A stretch of 42,167 bases of DNA, from NCBI GenBank assembly GCA_005778355.1, contig SXON01000222.1:1-42167 (forward strand), in the 5' to 3' direction. Origin of the DNA: Pseudomonadota bacterium. GTDB taxonomy: Bacteria; Myxococcota_A; UBA796; SXON01. Shown here in pieces: positions 36,349 to 42,167 of the stretch (position 1 is its first letter; every line of letters begins with the position of its first letter). The translations under genes and the position numbers were made by a program. The notes beneath the pieces are model-generated. The model searched no databases. It was not told the origin of the DNA and saw only the letters and a list, made by a program, of their open reading frames with translations.

Positions 36349-37338
36349 GTGGACGAGATCCTTGCCAGCCTCGCGAAACCGGTGCCGGTCTACGCCTGCC
36401 TGGGCGACCAGGGGGTCCTGGTGAGCGAGGCCGTTGCCGCGATCCGAAAGGCGCTCGCGGGTGGGCCCATGGCCGCCTTCAACCATGCCGTCTTCACCCC
36501 GGGCGATGAGGGCGTCGGAACCCTGCGCGATGCGCTGCGCCAGGTGCCGGTGATGTCCCCCGTGCGCCTCGTTGAGCTTCGCCAGGCAGAGAGCGCCGAC
36601 AAGCGCACCCTCGAGGCCATCCTCGAGTTCGCCCAGGCGCCCCTCGACACCACCGTGCTGCTCGTGAGCGGCGAGAAGATGCCGGCGGCGGCCGACGGCG
36701 CCGACCTCGGGACCCGCTTCCTCAACGCTGCGAAGAAGGTCGGCGTGGTGTGCAAGTTCGAGGCCCGCTCGGTCGACCCGTTGGCCTTCGCCCGCCTGCG
36801 CTCTGCACCCTGGCGCGCGAAACTCGGGCAGCCGGCCTTCCAGAAACTCGTGGAGCTCGGGGGTGAAGACCTCGACACCCTCGCGGGCAACGTGGAGCGC
36901 TGCGCCGGCTACGTGGGCGAGGGCGGCGAGATCACGCCGGACGTCGTGGAGCTGGTGTGCGCATCCACCGCCGACGCCGACGTCTGGAAGCTCACCGACG
37001 CGATCGTCGACCGCAATCGCGACGTGGCCTTGTCTGAGCTTCATCGCCTCCTCGAAGACGGCGAGCCGCCCCACAAGCTGCTCGCGAGCGTGGCCTACCA
37101 GCTCAGGCAGGTCTTGCTCCTGCAGGACGCCACGCGTCGAAAGCTGAACGAGAAGGAAGCGGGCGTTCGCATCCCCTCGTTCAAGATCCGCGCGGTCCGG
37201 GCGGCGATCGAGGCGAGGCCCGTGTCGCCGAGCGCCTGGCTCGAGGAGCTGGCGGTGGCCAACCGGAGGATGAACAGCTTCCGAGCAGGTGATCGTCGCG
37301 TGCTGGAAGCCTTCGTGATGCGCCTGGTCGTGCGATAG
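36349..37338 (+). CDS. holA: DNA polymerase III delta subunit
   Basis: A protein of 329 residues, the clamp-loader wrench. The N-terminal AAA+-like region (VPVYACLGDQGVLVSEAVAA) lacks a P-loop, as expected for delta. Segments KKVGVVCKFEARSVDP, GGEDLDTLAGNVERCAGYVG and the C-terminal collar helices (DVALSELHRLLEDGEPPHKL, LLASVAYQLRQVLLLQ) are typical. GTG start ten bases after the lptE stop. The 3' end overlaps a hairpin shared with convergent rpsT. Confidence 0.9.
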   Translation: MDEILASLAKPVPVYACLGDQGVLVSEAVAAIRKALAGGPMAAFNHAVFTPGDEGVGTLRDALRQVPVMSPVRLVELRQAESADKRTLEAILEFAQAPLDTTVLLVSGEKMPAAADGADLGTRFLNAAKKVGVVCKFEARSVDPLAFARLRSAPWRAKLGQPAFQKLVELGGEDLDTLAGNVERCAGYVGEGGEITPDVVELVCASTADADVWKLTDAIVDRNRDVALSELHRLLEDGEPPHKLLASVAYQLRQVLLLQDATRRKLNEKEAGVRIPSFKIRAVRAAIEARPVSPSAWLEELAVANRRMNSFRAGDRRVLEAFVMRLVVR

Positions 37339-37360
37339 GCGCCGCGAACGCGACGCCTAT
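37335..37360. terminator. Hairpin between holA and rpsT
   Basis: Arms 37335-37346 and 37349-37360 are complementary at 11 of 12 positions; the odd pair is C/A on the plus strand and a G-U wobble on the minus strand. It covers the holA stop and lies 25 bases past the rpsT stop. Its core (on the minus strand AAATAG..CGTCGCG..CGCGGCG..CTAT) matches the rpsU hairpin. No long T-run follows on the minus strand. Confidence 0.55.
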
Positions 37361-37384
37361 TTGCAGTGGAACTCGCCCTTGGGC

Positions 37385-37678
37385 CTAGCTCTTGGCGACC
37401 TTGATCGCCTTGGCGAGGCGAGAGATACGGCGCGCGACCGTACGCTTCGGGAGCACGCCCTTCTGGGCAAGCTTCTGCAGCGTCGACATCGTGCTGGAGA
37501 GTGCGCCCTCAGCGGCGGCCACGTCGCCCGAGGCGAGGGGGGCGCGAACCGCCTTGACCGCGTTCTTGCCCTTGGTGCGGGCGGCGCGATTACGCGCGTT
37601 GGCCGCCTTGCTCTGGCGGTCACGCTTGACCTCCTTGGGCGTGCGGGTGCGCTGCTTGGAATCCTTGTTGTCTGCCAC
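37385..37678 (-). CDS. rpsT: Ribosomal protein S20
   Basis: A basic, helical protein of 97 residues. KAANARNRAARTKGKNAVKA near the N-terminus and LPKRTVARRISRLAKAIK at the C-terminus are S20 hallmarks. ATG at 37678 follows a GGAGA ribosome site and a strong promoter. Single gene, convergent with holA. Confidence 0.95.
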   Translation of the reverse strand: MADNKDSKQRTRTPKEVKRDRQSKAANARNRAARTKGKNAVKAVRAPLASGDVAAAEGALSSTMSTLQKLAQKGVLPKRTVARRISRLAKAIKVAKS

Positions 37679-37701
37679 GGGAAGTCTCCGAAAGGGCCGC
37701 G

Positions 37702-37730
37702 CGCATAAACCTCGGCGTTGGGCTTGTCAA
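37702..37730 (-). promoter_or_regulatory. Sigma-70 promoter of rpsT
   Basis: A perfect TTGACA (37730-37725), a 17-base spacer and TATGCG (37707-37702) lie about 24 bases before the ATG. The perfect -35 box fits the strong expression expected of a ribosomal protein gene. Confidence 0.7.
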
Positions 37731-37813
37731 GTCACTCGCGAAGCGGTAGAAACTGCTCCTCCTCGACCGCTTCCCCGCGGTCCTCCGGCCCCACCTTCCG
37801 GAACCCCCCCACG

Positions 37814-38647
37814 ATGCTCGCCGTGCGCGCCGCTCAGGCGCCAGCCCAAGCCGCCCCTGTTGTCCGACGGTCAGAGCCGCCGGTCGCGGTGCCGGTTTAC
37901 GACGGGCCGCTCGACTTGCTGCTCTTCCTGGTGCGGAAGGAAGGCGTTGCGCTGCGCGAGATTCCCGTCGCCCGGATCTGCGATGCCTACCTCGCTCACC
38001 TCCGCGACCTCGACGAGATCGACGTGGACCGCGCTGGCGACTACCTCGCGATGGCCTCCACGCTCTGCCTGCTGAAGGCGCGCGAGCTCTTGCCGAAGCT
38101 CGCGACCATCGGTGCCGAGGAGCGGGAGGAAGATCCCAAGGAGGCGCTGGAGCGTCGACTCCTGGAGTACGAGCGCTACCGCGACATGGCGGAGCAGCTC
38201 GGGCGTATGCACCTTCTCGACCGCGAGGTTTTCGCGCGTCCCGAGGTGCCGGTGGCCCCGGGAGAACAGCCGATCGACCCGGTGGTCGACAGTTTCGGCC
38301 TCGCGAGCATCTTCTACGAGTTGTTGGAGCGGCGTGCGGCGCCACCGCCCGAACACCGGGTGGCCTTCGAGAACTACACCATGGCGGAGCGAGTTCGGTT
38401 CGTGCTGTCGCGACTCGACGACGGCGTGGAACACCTCCTCAGCGAGTTCTGGGCTGAGCTTCCCAGCAAGCGCGGGCGGGTGGTCACCTTCCTGGCCTCG
38501 CTGGAGGCCGCGCGTTTCCAGCTCATCGACATCAGTCAGCGCATCCACCTCGGCGCCGTCACCTTGGTTGGCAAGGTGAAGTCGTCAGAGGCGGATCTTT
38601 CGGTACTCGCGGATCACGAACACGACGACCAGAAGGGGGCCCCATGA
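37814..38647 (+). CDS. scpA: Segregation and condensation protein A (kleisin)
   Basis: A protein of 277 residues from the ATG at 37814. VYDGPLDLLLFLVRKEGVAL at 28-47 is the ScpA signature. DYLAMASTLCLLKARELLPK follows, and the C-terminal winged helix covers about 195-260 (MAERVRFVLSRL, FLASLEAARFQLIDISQ). ScpA bridges SMC heads with ScpB for chromosome compaction. Upstream in-frame starts are ignored because the family motif lies close to the N-terminus. Overlaps scpB by four bases (ATGA). Confidence 0.93.
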   Translation: MLAVRAAQAPAQAAPVVRRSEPPVAVPVYDGPLDLLLFLVRKEGVALREIPVARICDAYLAHLRDLDEIDVDRAGDYLAMASTLCLLKARELLPKLATIGAEEREEDPKEALERRLLEYERYRDMAEQLGRMHLLDREVFARPEVPVAPGEQPIDPVVDSFGLASIFYELLERRAAPPPEHRVAFENYTMAERVRFVLSRLDDGVEHLLSEFWAELPSKRGRVVTFLASLEAARFQLIDISQRIHLGAVTLVGKVKSSEADLSVLADHEHDDQKGAP

Positions 38648-39321
38648 TGGACGACGAGGGCGAGAACGTCATCGACTTCCCTGGGCCAGCCGCGAGTGCG
38701 CCCGAGGCGAGCCACGACGACATCGGCGAGCCCGACGGACCTTGTCCTCCCGAGCTCCTCGTCTTGGCCCTCGAGGCGTGCCTCTTCGCCTCCGCCGACC
38801 CGCGAACGCCCGCCGAGTTGGCGATGGCCCTAGGCGTCGCCACCGTCGAGGTATTCGATGCCGTGGAGTCCCTGCGCGAGCGCTACCTCCGCAGCGGCTC
38901 GGCGCTCCGCGTGGTGGAGGTGGGAGACGGCTACCAGATCCGCACCGACGCGCGGCTGGCCCGGTGGGTGGCCGCCATTCGAGGCGGCAAGCCCTTCCGC
39001 CTGTCGCGACCGGCGCTTGAGACACTCTCGGTGATTGCGTTCCGCCAGCCTGCCAGCAAGGGCCTGATCGACGACATCCGGGGGGTCGATACCGGCGGCA
39101 TCATTCGTTCGCTCCTGGAGCGGGGCCTCGTGAAGATGGCGGGCCGGAGTGAGGAGCCCGGAAAGCCGATGCTCTACGCCACCACGCCGGCCTTTCTCGA
39201 GGTCTTCGGCCTGCGCAGCCTCGCCGATCTGCCGACTCTGCGCGATCTTCGCCCGCTGCGGGCAGACGACCCGGAGGCTGGGCCCGTGCCGGTGGTTCCG
39301 TTCCGCACGCCTCACGACTAG
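38644..39321 (+). CDS. scpB: Segregation and condensation protein B
   Basis: A protein of 225 residues. An acidic N-terminal extension of about 35 residues precedes two winged helices: LALEACLFASADPRTPAELA and LSRPALETLSVIAFRQPASK, with IDDIRGVDTGGIIRSLLERG and LYATTPAFLEVFGLRSLADL, all standard ScpB. It regulates the ScpA-SMC ring. The scpA-scpB-rluB order is conserved widely; here a small lipoprotein gene has been inserted before rluB. Confidence 0.94.
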   Translation: MMDDEGENVIDFPGPAASAPEASHDDIGEPDGPCPPELLVLALEACLFASADPRTPAELAMALGVATVEVFDAVESLRERYLRSGSALRVVEVGDGYQIRTDARLARWVAAIRGGKPFRLSRPALETLSVIAFRQPASKGLIDDIRGVDTGGIIRSLLERGLVKMAGRSEEPGKPMLYATTPAFLEVFGLRSLADLPTLRDLRPLRADDPEAGPVPVVPFRTPHD

Positions 39322-39330
39322 GATCGGCGC

Positions 39331-39681
39331 ATGCTCCTCGCGCTACTGCTCGCCTGCGAACCCCCGTGCCAGAAGTACTGCAACGATCTCGCCGTCACTT
39401 ACGGCGGCTTGCTCGACAATGCCGACGAGAGCATCGACACCACGACGCTCGCGGGGGCGGACGCCGAGGGAGGCCTTGACGAGGCCGCCTACGCCGAGGT
39501 GTGCAGCAGCGCGCCCGACGGCACCGAGTGCGAGTCGTGCACCGACTGGTACTCCCAGACTTTCCTCGCGCCCCTCGGCGTGACCGACGCCTGCGACTAC
39601 GCCTACAAGCGCACCGACAACTACTCCGGCGGCGAGAAGGCCTGCGAGCAGACTTGCGAGGCACAAGGGCTCTCGTACTAG
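39331..39681 (+). CDS. Small Cys-rich lipoprotein
   Basis: A protein of 116 residues. The signal MLLALLLAC (Cys9) is exceptionally short, and the in-frame TAG of scpB (39319-39321) rules out a longer one. Eight further cysteines include two CX3C pairs, near the N-terminus (CQKYC) and the C-terminus (CEQTC), plus CESC in the middle, suggesting a disulfide-braced helical hairpin. Acidic. Family not recognised. It lies between scpB and rluB in the same operon. Confidence 0.7.
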   Translation: MLLALLLACEPPCQKYCNDLAVTYGGLLDNADESIDTTTLAGADAEGGLDEAAYAEVCSSAPDGTECESCTDWYSQTFLAPLGVTDACDYAYKRTDNYSGGEKACEQTCEAQGLSY

Positions 39682-39684
39682 GGG

Positions 39685-40605
39685 TTGACGGACGAGCCCG
39701 CGAGGATAGCCCCCGCCCCCCGCGTCGTGATGACGCCGGACGGAGTGAATGTGAATCCAGATGGAACCGAGCGCCTCGCCAAGGTGCTCGCTGCGCGTGG
39801 CGTGGCGAGCCGTCGCGAGGCGGAAGCAATGATCGTGGCGGGCCGGGTGACGGTCAAGGGCGGGGTTGTGTCGCACCCCGGCGAGCCGGTCGACCCGGAG
39901 GAGTCGAGCATCCGCGTGGATGGCAAGCCGATCCCGGCGGCTCCCCGCATGGTGTACTACCTGATTTACAAGCCGAAGGGCTACATCGTGAGTCGGCACG
40001 ACCCAGGGGATCGCAAGTCGGTGATGGAGCTGTTGCCCGAGCTTCCGGAGCGGGTGGAGCCTGTGGGTCGGCTCGACATCAACACCGAGGGCGCGCTGCT
40101 GCTGACCAACGACGGCGAGCTGGCTCACCGCCTGACGCACCCGTCGAGCGGCGTCCCCAAGCGGTACCTCGCCAAGGTTTACCGCACCCCCTCCGACCGG
40201 ACCATCGCCCGCATCGAGGCGGGGTTGAACCTGGAAGATGGGCGGACCGCCCCCTGCAAGCTTCGGGTGATGAAGGCCACCGAGCAGGAGAATGCCTGGG
40301 TGGAGATCACCGTCACCGAGGGCAAGAATCGCCTGGTGAGGCGTATCTTCGCCGAGGTGGGGCACCCGGTCGCCAAGCTCGTCCGGCAGTCTTTCGCCAC
40401 GATCTCGATTCGCGGCCTCGAGCGCGGGCAGTTCCGGGCCCTCAGTGGCGACGAGGTGCAGCGGCTTCGCGAGATCGCAGGCGGCACGCCCGCGAACGCG
40501 GCCGGCAAGCGCAAGCGCGACCCGCGCGAGGGTTTCGCCAAGGCCGATCCGAAGTGGATCGAGCGGCGCACGAGGAAGCAGCGGCGCGTGCAGGGGAAGA
40601 AGTAG
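39685..40605 (+). CDS. rluB: 23S rRNA pseudouridine synthase (RluB/RsuA family)
   Basis: A protein of 306 residues from the TTG at 39685; an ATG at 39730 is an alternative. The S4 RNA-binding domain is at about 28-75 (ERLAKVLAARGVASRREAEA). The catalytic Asp131 is in GRLDINTEGALLLTNDGELA, and KNRLVRRIFAEVGHPVAKL is the conserved C-terminal motif. A basic tail of about 45 residues (KRKRDPREG, RRTRKQRRVQGKK) should contact rRNA. Position after scpAB is typical of this enzyme. Confidence 0.9.
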   Translation: MTDEPARIAPAPRVVMTPDGVNVNPDGTERLAKVLAARGVASRREAEAMIVAGRVTVKGGVVSHPGEPVDPEESSIRVDGKPIPAAPRMVYYLIYKPKGYIVSRHDPGDRKSVMELLPELPERVEPVGRLDINTEGALLLTNDGELAHRLTHPSSGVPKRYLAKVYRTPSDRTIARIEAGLNLEDGRTAPCKLRVMKATEQENAWVEITVTEGKNRLVRRIFAEVGHPVAKLVRQSFATISIRGLERGQFRALSGDEVQRLREIAGGTPANAAGKRKRDPREGFAKADPKWIERRTRKQRRVQGKK

Positions 40606-40896
40606 GGTCCGCTCCTCGCGACCAGGGCAGCGGTTTCAGTCGGGGCTCAGGCCATGCCACCCGCGATGCGACTCGGCAGTGGCCATGCCACCCTGGATGC
40701 GAATTCCCTGAGGGCGTGCGGTGCCTGGCTTCCAACTTGAGGCGCCTTGGAGCGATGAGCCCACGGGGAAACGTCCATTGTTTTCGTGGGGTGTCGGCCG
40801 TGGGCGCTCGCCGCCCATGCCCACTGTCGCATCTGCGGGGGCATGGCGTGGTCGGTTTCGCTTCGGTGTGGGCACGGGTCGGGGTAGGCTCCTGGC
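40606..40896. other. Intergenic region with a 22-base direct repeat
   Basis: This 291-base gap after rluB contains an imperfect direct repeat (40650-40671 and 40681-40702, starting ggccatgccaccc; two mismatches, 31 bases apart). I see no credible gene, clear promoter or terminator in the remainder. Confidence 0.55.
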
Positions 40897-41781
40897 GTGG
40901 CGCACCTGAAGCCATGGCCCGACAATGCACCCGGCCCCTGGTACGTCGATACTGGCTGCATCGATTGCGGGTGCTGTCGGGTCGTCGCTCCCCAGAACTT
41001 CGGTGAGGCCCACGATCACGCTTTCGTTCGGGAGCAGCCACAATCCAGCGCAGCCGTTCATCGCGCGGGGATGGCGCTGGTGGCGTGCCCCGTGCACGCC
41101 ATTCACGGCGACGGTGCCGATCTGCGCGCTGCGGCAGCCAGCTTCCCCGACCCGGTGGCCCCGGGGATCTATGCCTGCGGTTTCGCCTCGGCGTCAACCT
41201 ACGGCGCGTCGGCCTGGCTGATCGTTCGCCCCGAGGGCAACGTGCTGGTTGACGTCCCACGCCCCGTGCCCGCCTTGTTCGAGCGCATCCGCGCTCTCGG
41301 CGGGGTGAAGACGCTATTTCTCACGCACCGCGACGACCTGGATGGCCACGACAAGCTCGCGACCGCTTTCGCCTGCGAGCGGGTGATGCACGTGGGCGAT
41401 CGCTGCGCCGCGAGCTCCGGCGTCGAGCGCTACCTGGAGGGTGACGACTGCCTCGGAACCGGCCTCCAGGCCCTGCATGTACCGGGACACACTCGCGGCA
41501 GCATGGTGCTACTCGTCGATCGTCAGTACCTCTTCTCGGGTGATCACCTCTGGGGCACCGGCCCGCGCGGGTGGGTGTCGGAGGGCGTGCCCGAGGGGCT
41601 GGGTGCCGGGCGGAGCGTATGCTGGTACGACTGGGACCAGCAGATTGAGAGCGTCGAGCGCCTCTTGAAGTTTGAGTTTGCCGCCGTGTTGCCCGGCCAC
41701 GGGCGACCCTGGAGGGGTGGGCATTTGGAGCGCGAGTCAGCACTGCGGGGGGTGATCGCGTGGATGCGCGAGGTGGCGTGA
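40897..41781 (+). CDS. Ferredoxin-like domain fused to an MBL-fold hydrolase
   Basis: A protein of 294 residues, GTG start. The N-terminus carries a 4Fe-4S ferredoxin pattern: GCIDCGCCRVVAP with Cys21, Cys24 and Cys27, closed by Cys64-Pro. From about 90 on it is a metallo-beta-lactamase fold: NVLVDVPRP, LTHRDDLDGH (144-151), HVPGHTRGSMVLL, YLFSGDHLW and AAVLPGHGRPW. At the canonical HxHxDH site it reads HxDD...H, so one metal His is replaced by Asp. This variant with a ferredoxin-like start occurs in other bacteria; its substrate is not known to me. A role in redox or thiol chemistry is possible. Confidence 0.8.
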   Translation: MAHLKPWPDNAPGPWYVDTGCIDCGCCRVVAPQNFGEAHDHAFVREQPQSSAAVHRAGMALVACPVHAIHGDGADLRAAAASFPDPVAPGIYACGFASASTYGASAWLIVRPEGNVLVDVPRPVPALFERIRALGGVKTLFLTHRDDLDGHDKLATAFACERVMHVGDRCAASSGVERYLEGDDCLGTGLQALHVPGHTRGSMVLLVDRQYLFSGDHLWGTGPRGWVSEGVPEGLGAGRSVCWYDWDQQIESVERLLKFEFAAVLPGHGRPWRGGHLERESALRGVIAWMREVA

Positions 41782-41811
41782 GGGAGCGTTAGCTTGGTGC
41801 TGGAGGTGTAG

Positions 41812-42167
41812 ATGATCATCGACCACGTCACAGTATTCGTCCGCGACTATCAGCGTTCGAAGGCATTTTATGCAGCGGCGCTCGCGCCGCTCGGCATCAC
41901 GATTCAGAAAGAGTACGGTCGTGCGGGGGGGTTTGGCCGCGAGGGCAAGCCTGAGCTGTGGATCGCCGAGGGGCCGGGCTCGTTCCAGTCGGCGGCGCAG
42001 GTGGAGACGATCACCCCGGTCCATGTGGCCGTCGCCGCCCGCAGTCGCGCCGAGGTCGACGCCTTCCACGCCGCGGCGATGGCCGCCGGCGCGCGCGACT
42101 TCGGCGCCGCCGGGGTTCGTGCGCACTACCACCCCGGGTACTACGGCGCCTTCGTGCTCGATCCCGA
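41812..42167 (+). CDS. VOC/glyoxalase-family protein (3' end beyond window)
   Basis: The first 118 residues are visible. The ATG at 41812 follows GGAGG. The N-terminus MIIDHVTVFVRDYQRSKAFY is the classical betaalphabetabetabeta opening of vicinal-oxygen-chelate proteins, with His5 as a likely metal ligand, and THPVH-like TITPVHVAVAARSRAEVDAF opens the second half. HPGYYGAFVLDP at the window edge is the usual pre-terminal motif. Function within the superfamily (lyase, dioxygenase or resistance protein) cannot be assigned. Confidence 0.85.
   Translation, partial: MIIDHVTVFVRDYQRSKAFYAAALAPLGITIQKEYGRAGGFGREGKPELWIAEGPGSFQSAAQVETITPVHVAVAARSRAEVDAFHAAAMAAGARDFGAAGVRAHYHPGYYGAFVLDP

Overview
The window is a gene-dense, GC-rich stretch of a Gram-negative chromosome. 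It carries a full outer-membrane programme: bamA, skp, lolC/lolD, lpxD, fabZ, lpxA, lpxB, a probable lptE, and many lipoproteins. Cysteine/aspartate-rich MopE-type repeat proteins, FG-GAP and lamin-tail lipoproteins, and the order lpxA - Gfo/Idh oxidoreductase - lpxB point to a myxobacterium-like or deltaproteobacterial lineage. This assignment is inference; no rRNA is present to settle it.

Layout. 1-98: tail of an unidentified plus-strand gene. 145-1910 (minus): queE and a folE2 fused to an XRE helix-turn-helix, a queuosine/7-deazaguanine pair. 1980-3071 (minus): secreted repeat protein with a His-rich tail. 3217-8060 (plus): HNH nuclease, asparaginase with TetR regulator, lamin-tail lipoprotein, VapBC-like module, DUF922 putative protease. 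8089-15658 (plus): lysS, lolC, lolD, bamA, skp, lpxD, nearly all overlapping or abutting. 15688-18633 (minus): three-gene unit of unknown function ending in an FG-GAP lipoprotein. 18929-24088 (minus): a four-gene unit made of an LF-like zinc metallopeptidase, a small lipoprotein and two paralogous MopE-repeat lipoproteins. 24142-25280 (plus): fabZ plus a lipoprotein. 25313-25974 (minus): a second PIN toxin-antitoxin pair. 26085-27509: AbgT-type transporter, converging on a sulfatase-like gene. 28521-31175 (plus): lpxA, Gfo/Idh oxidoreductase, lpxB, converging on a dnaK paralogue (minus). 33105-34703: TPR proteins. 34744-35859 (minus): rpsU and an outer-membrane barrel. 35911-37338 (plus): probable lptE and holA. 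rpsT (minus). 37814-40605 (plus): scpA, scpB, Cys-rich lipoprotein, rluB. 40897 to end: ferredoxin/MBL fusion and a truncated VOC gene.

How it fits together. The conserved envelope-biogenesis block (lolCD-bamA-skp-lpxD-fabZ-lpxA-gfo-lpxB) is present but split twice by accessory cassettes of secreted and metal-binding proteins, a toxin-antitoxin pair, a transporter and a sulfatase-like enzyme. Housekeeping genes fill the flanks.

Most unusual signals: (i) the FolE2-XRE fusion; (ii) a strongly over-represented palindrome GTCGCGAC, at least 17 copies by eye; (iii) ten lipoproteins whose lipobox cysteine lies only 8-16 residues from the start; (iv) the metallopeptidase/MopE operon; (v) degenerate heptamer arrays abutting two stop codons; (vi) look-alike hairpins downstream of rpsU and rpsT. 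All counts were made by eye.
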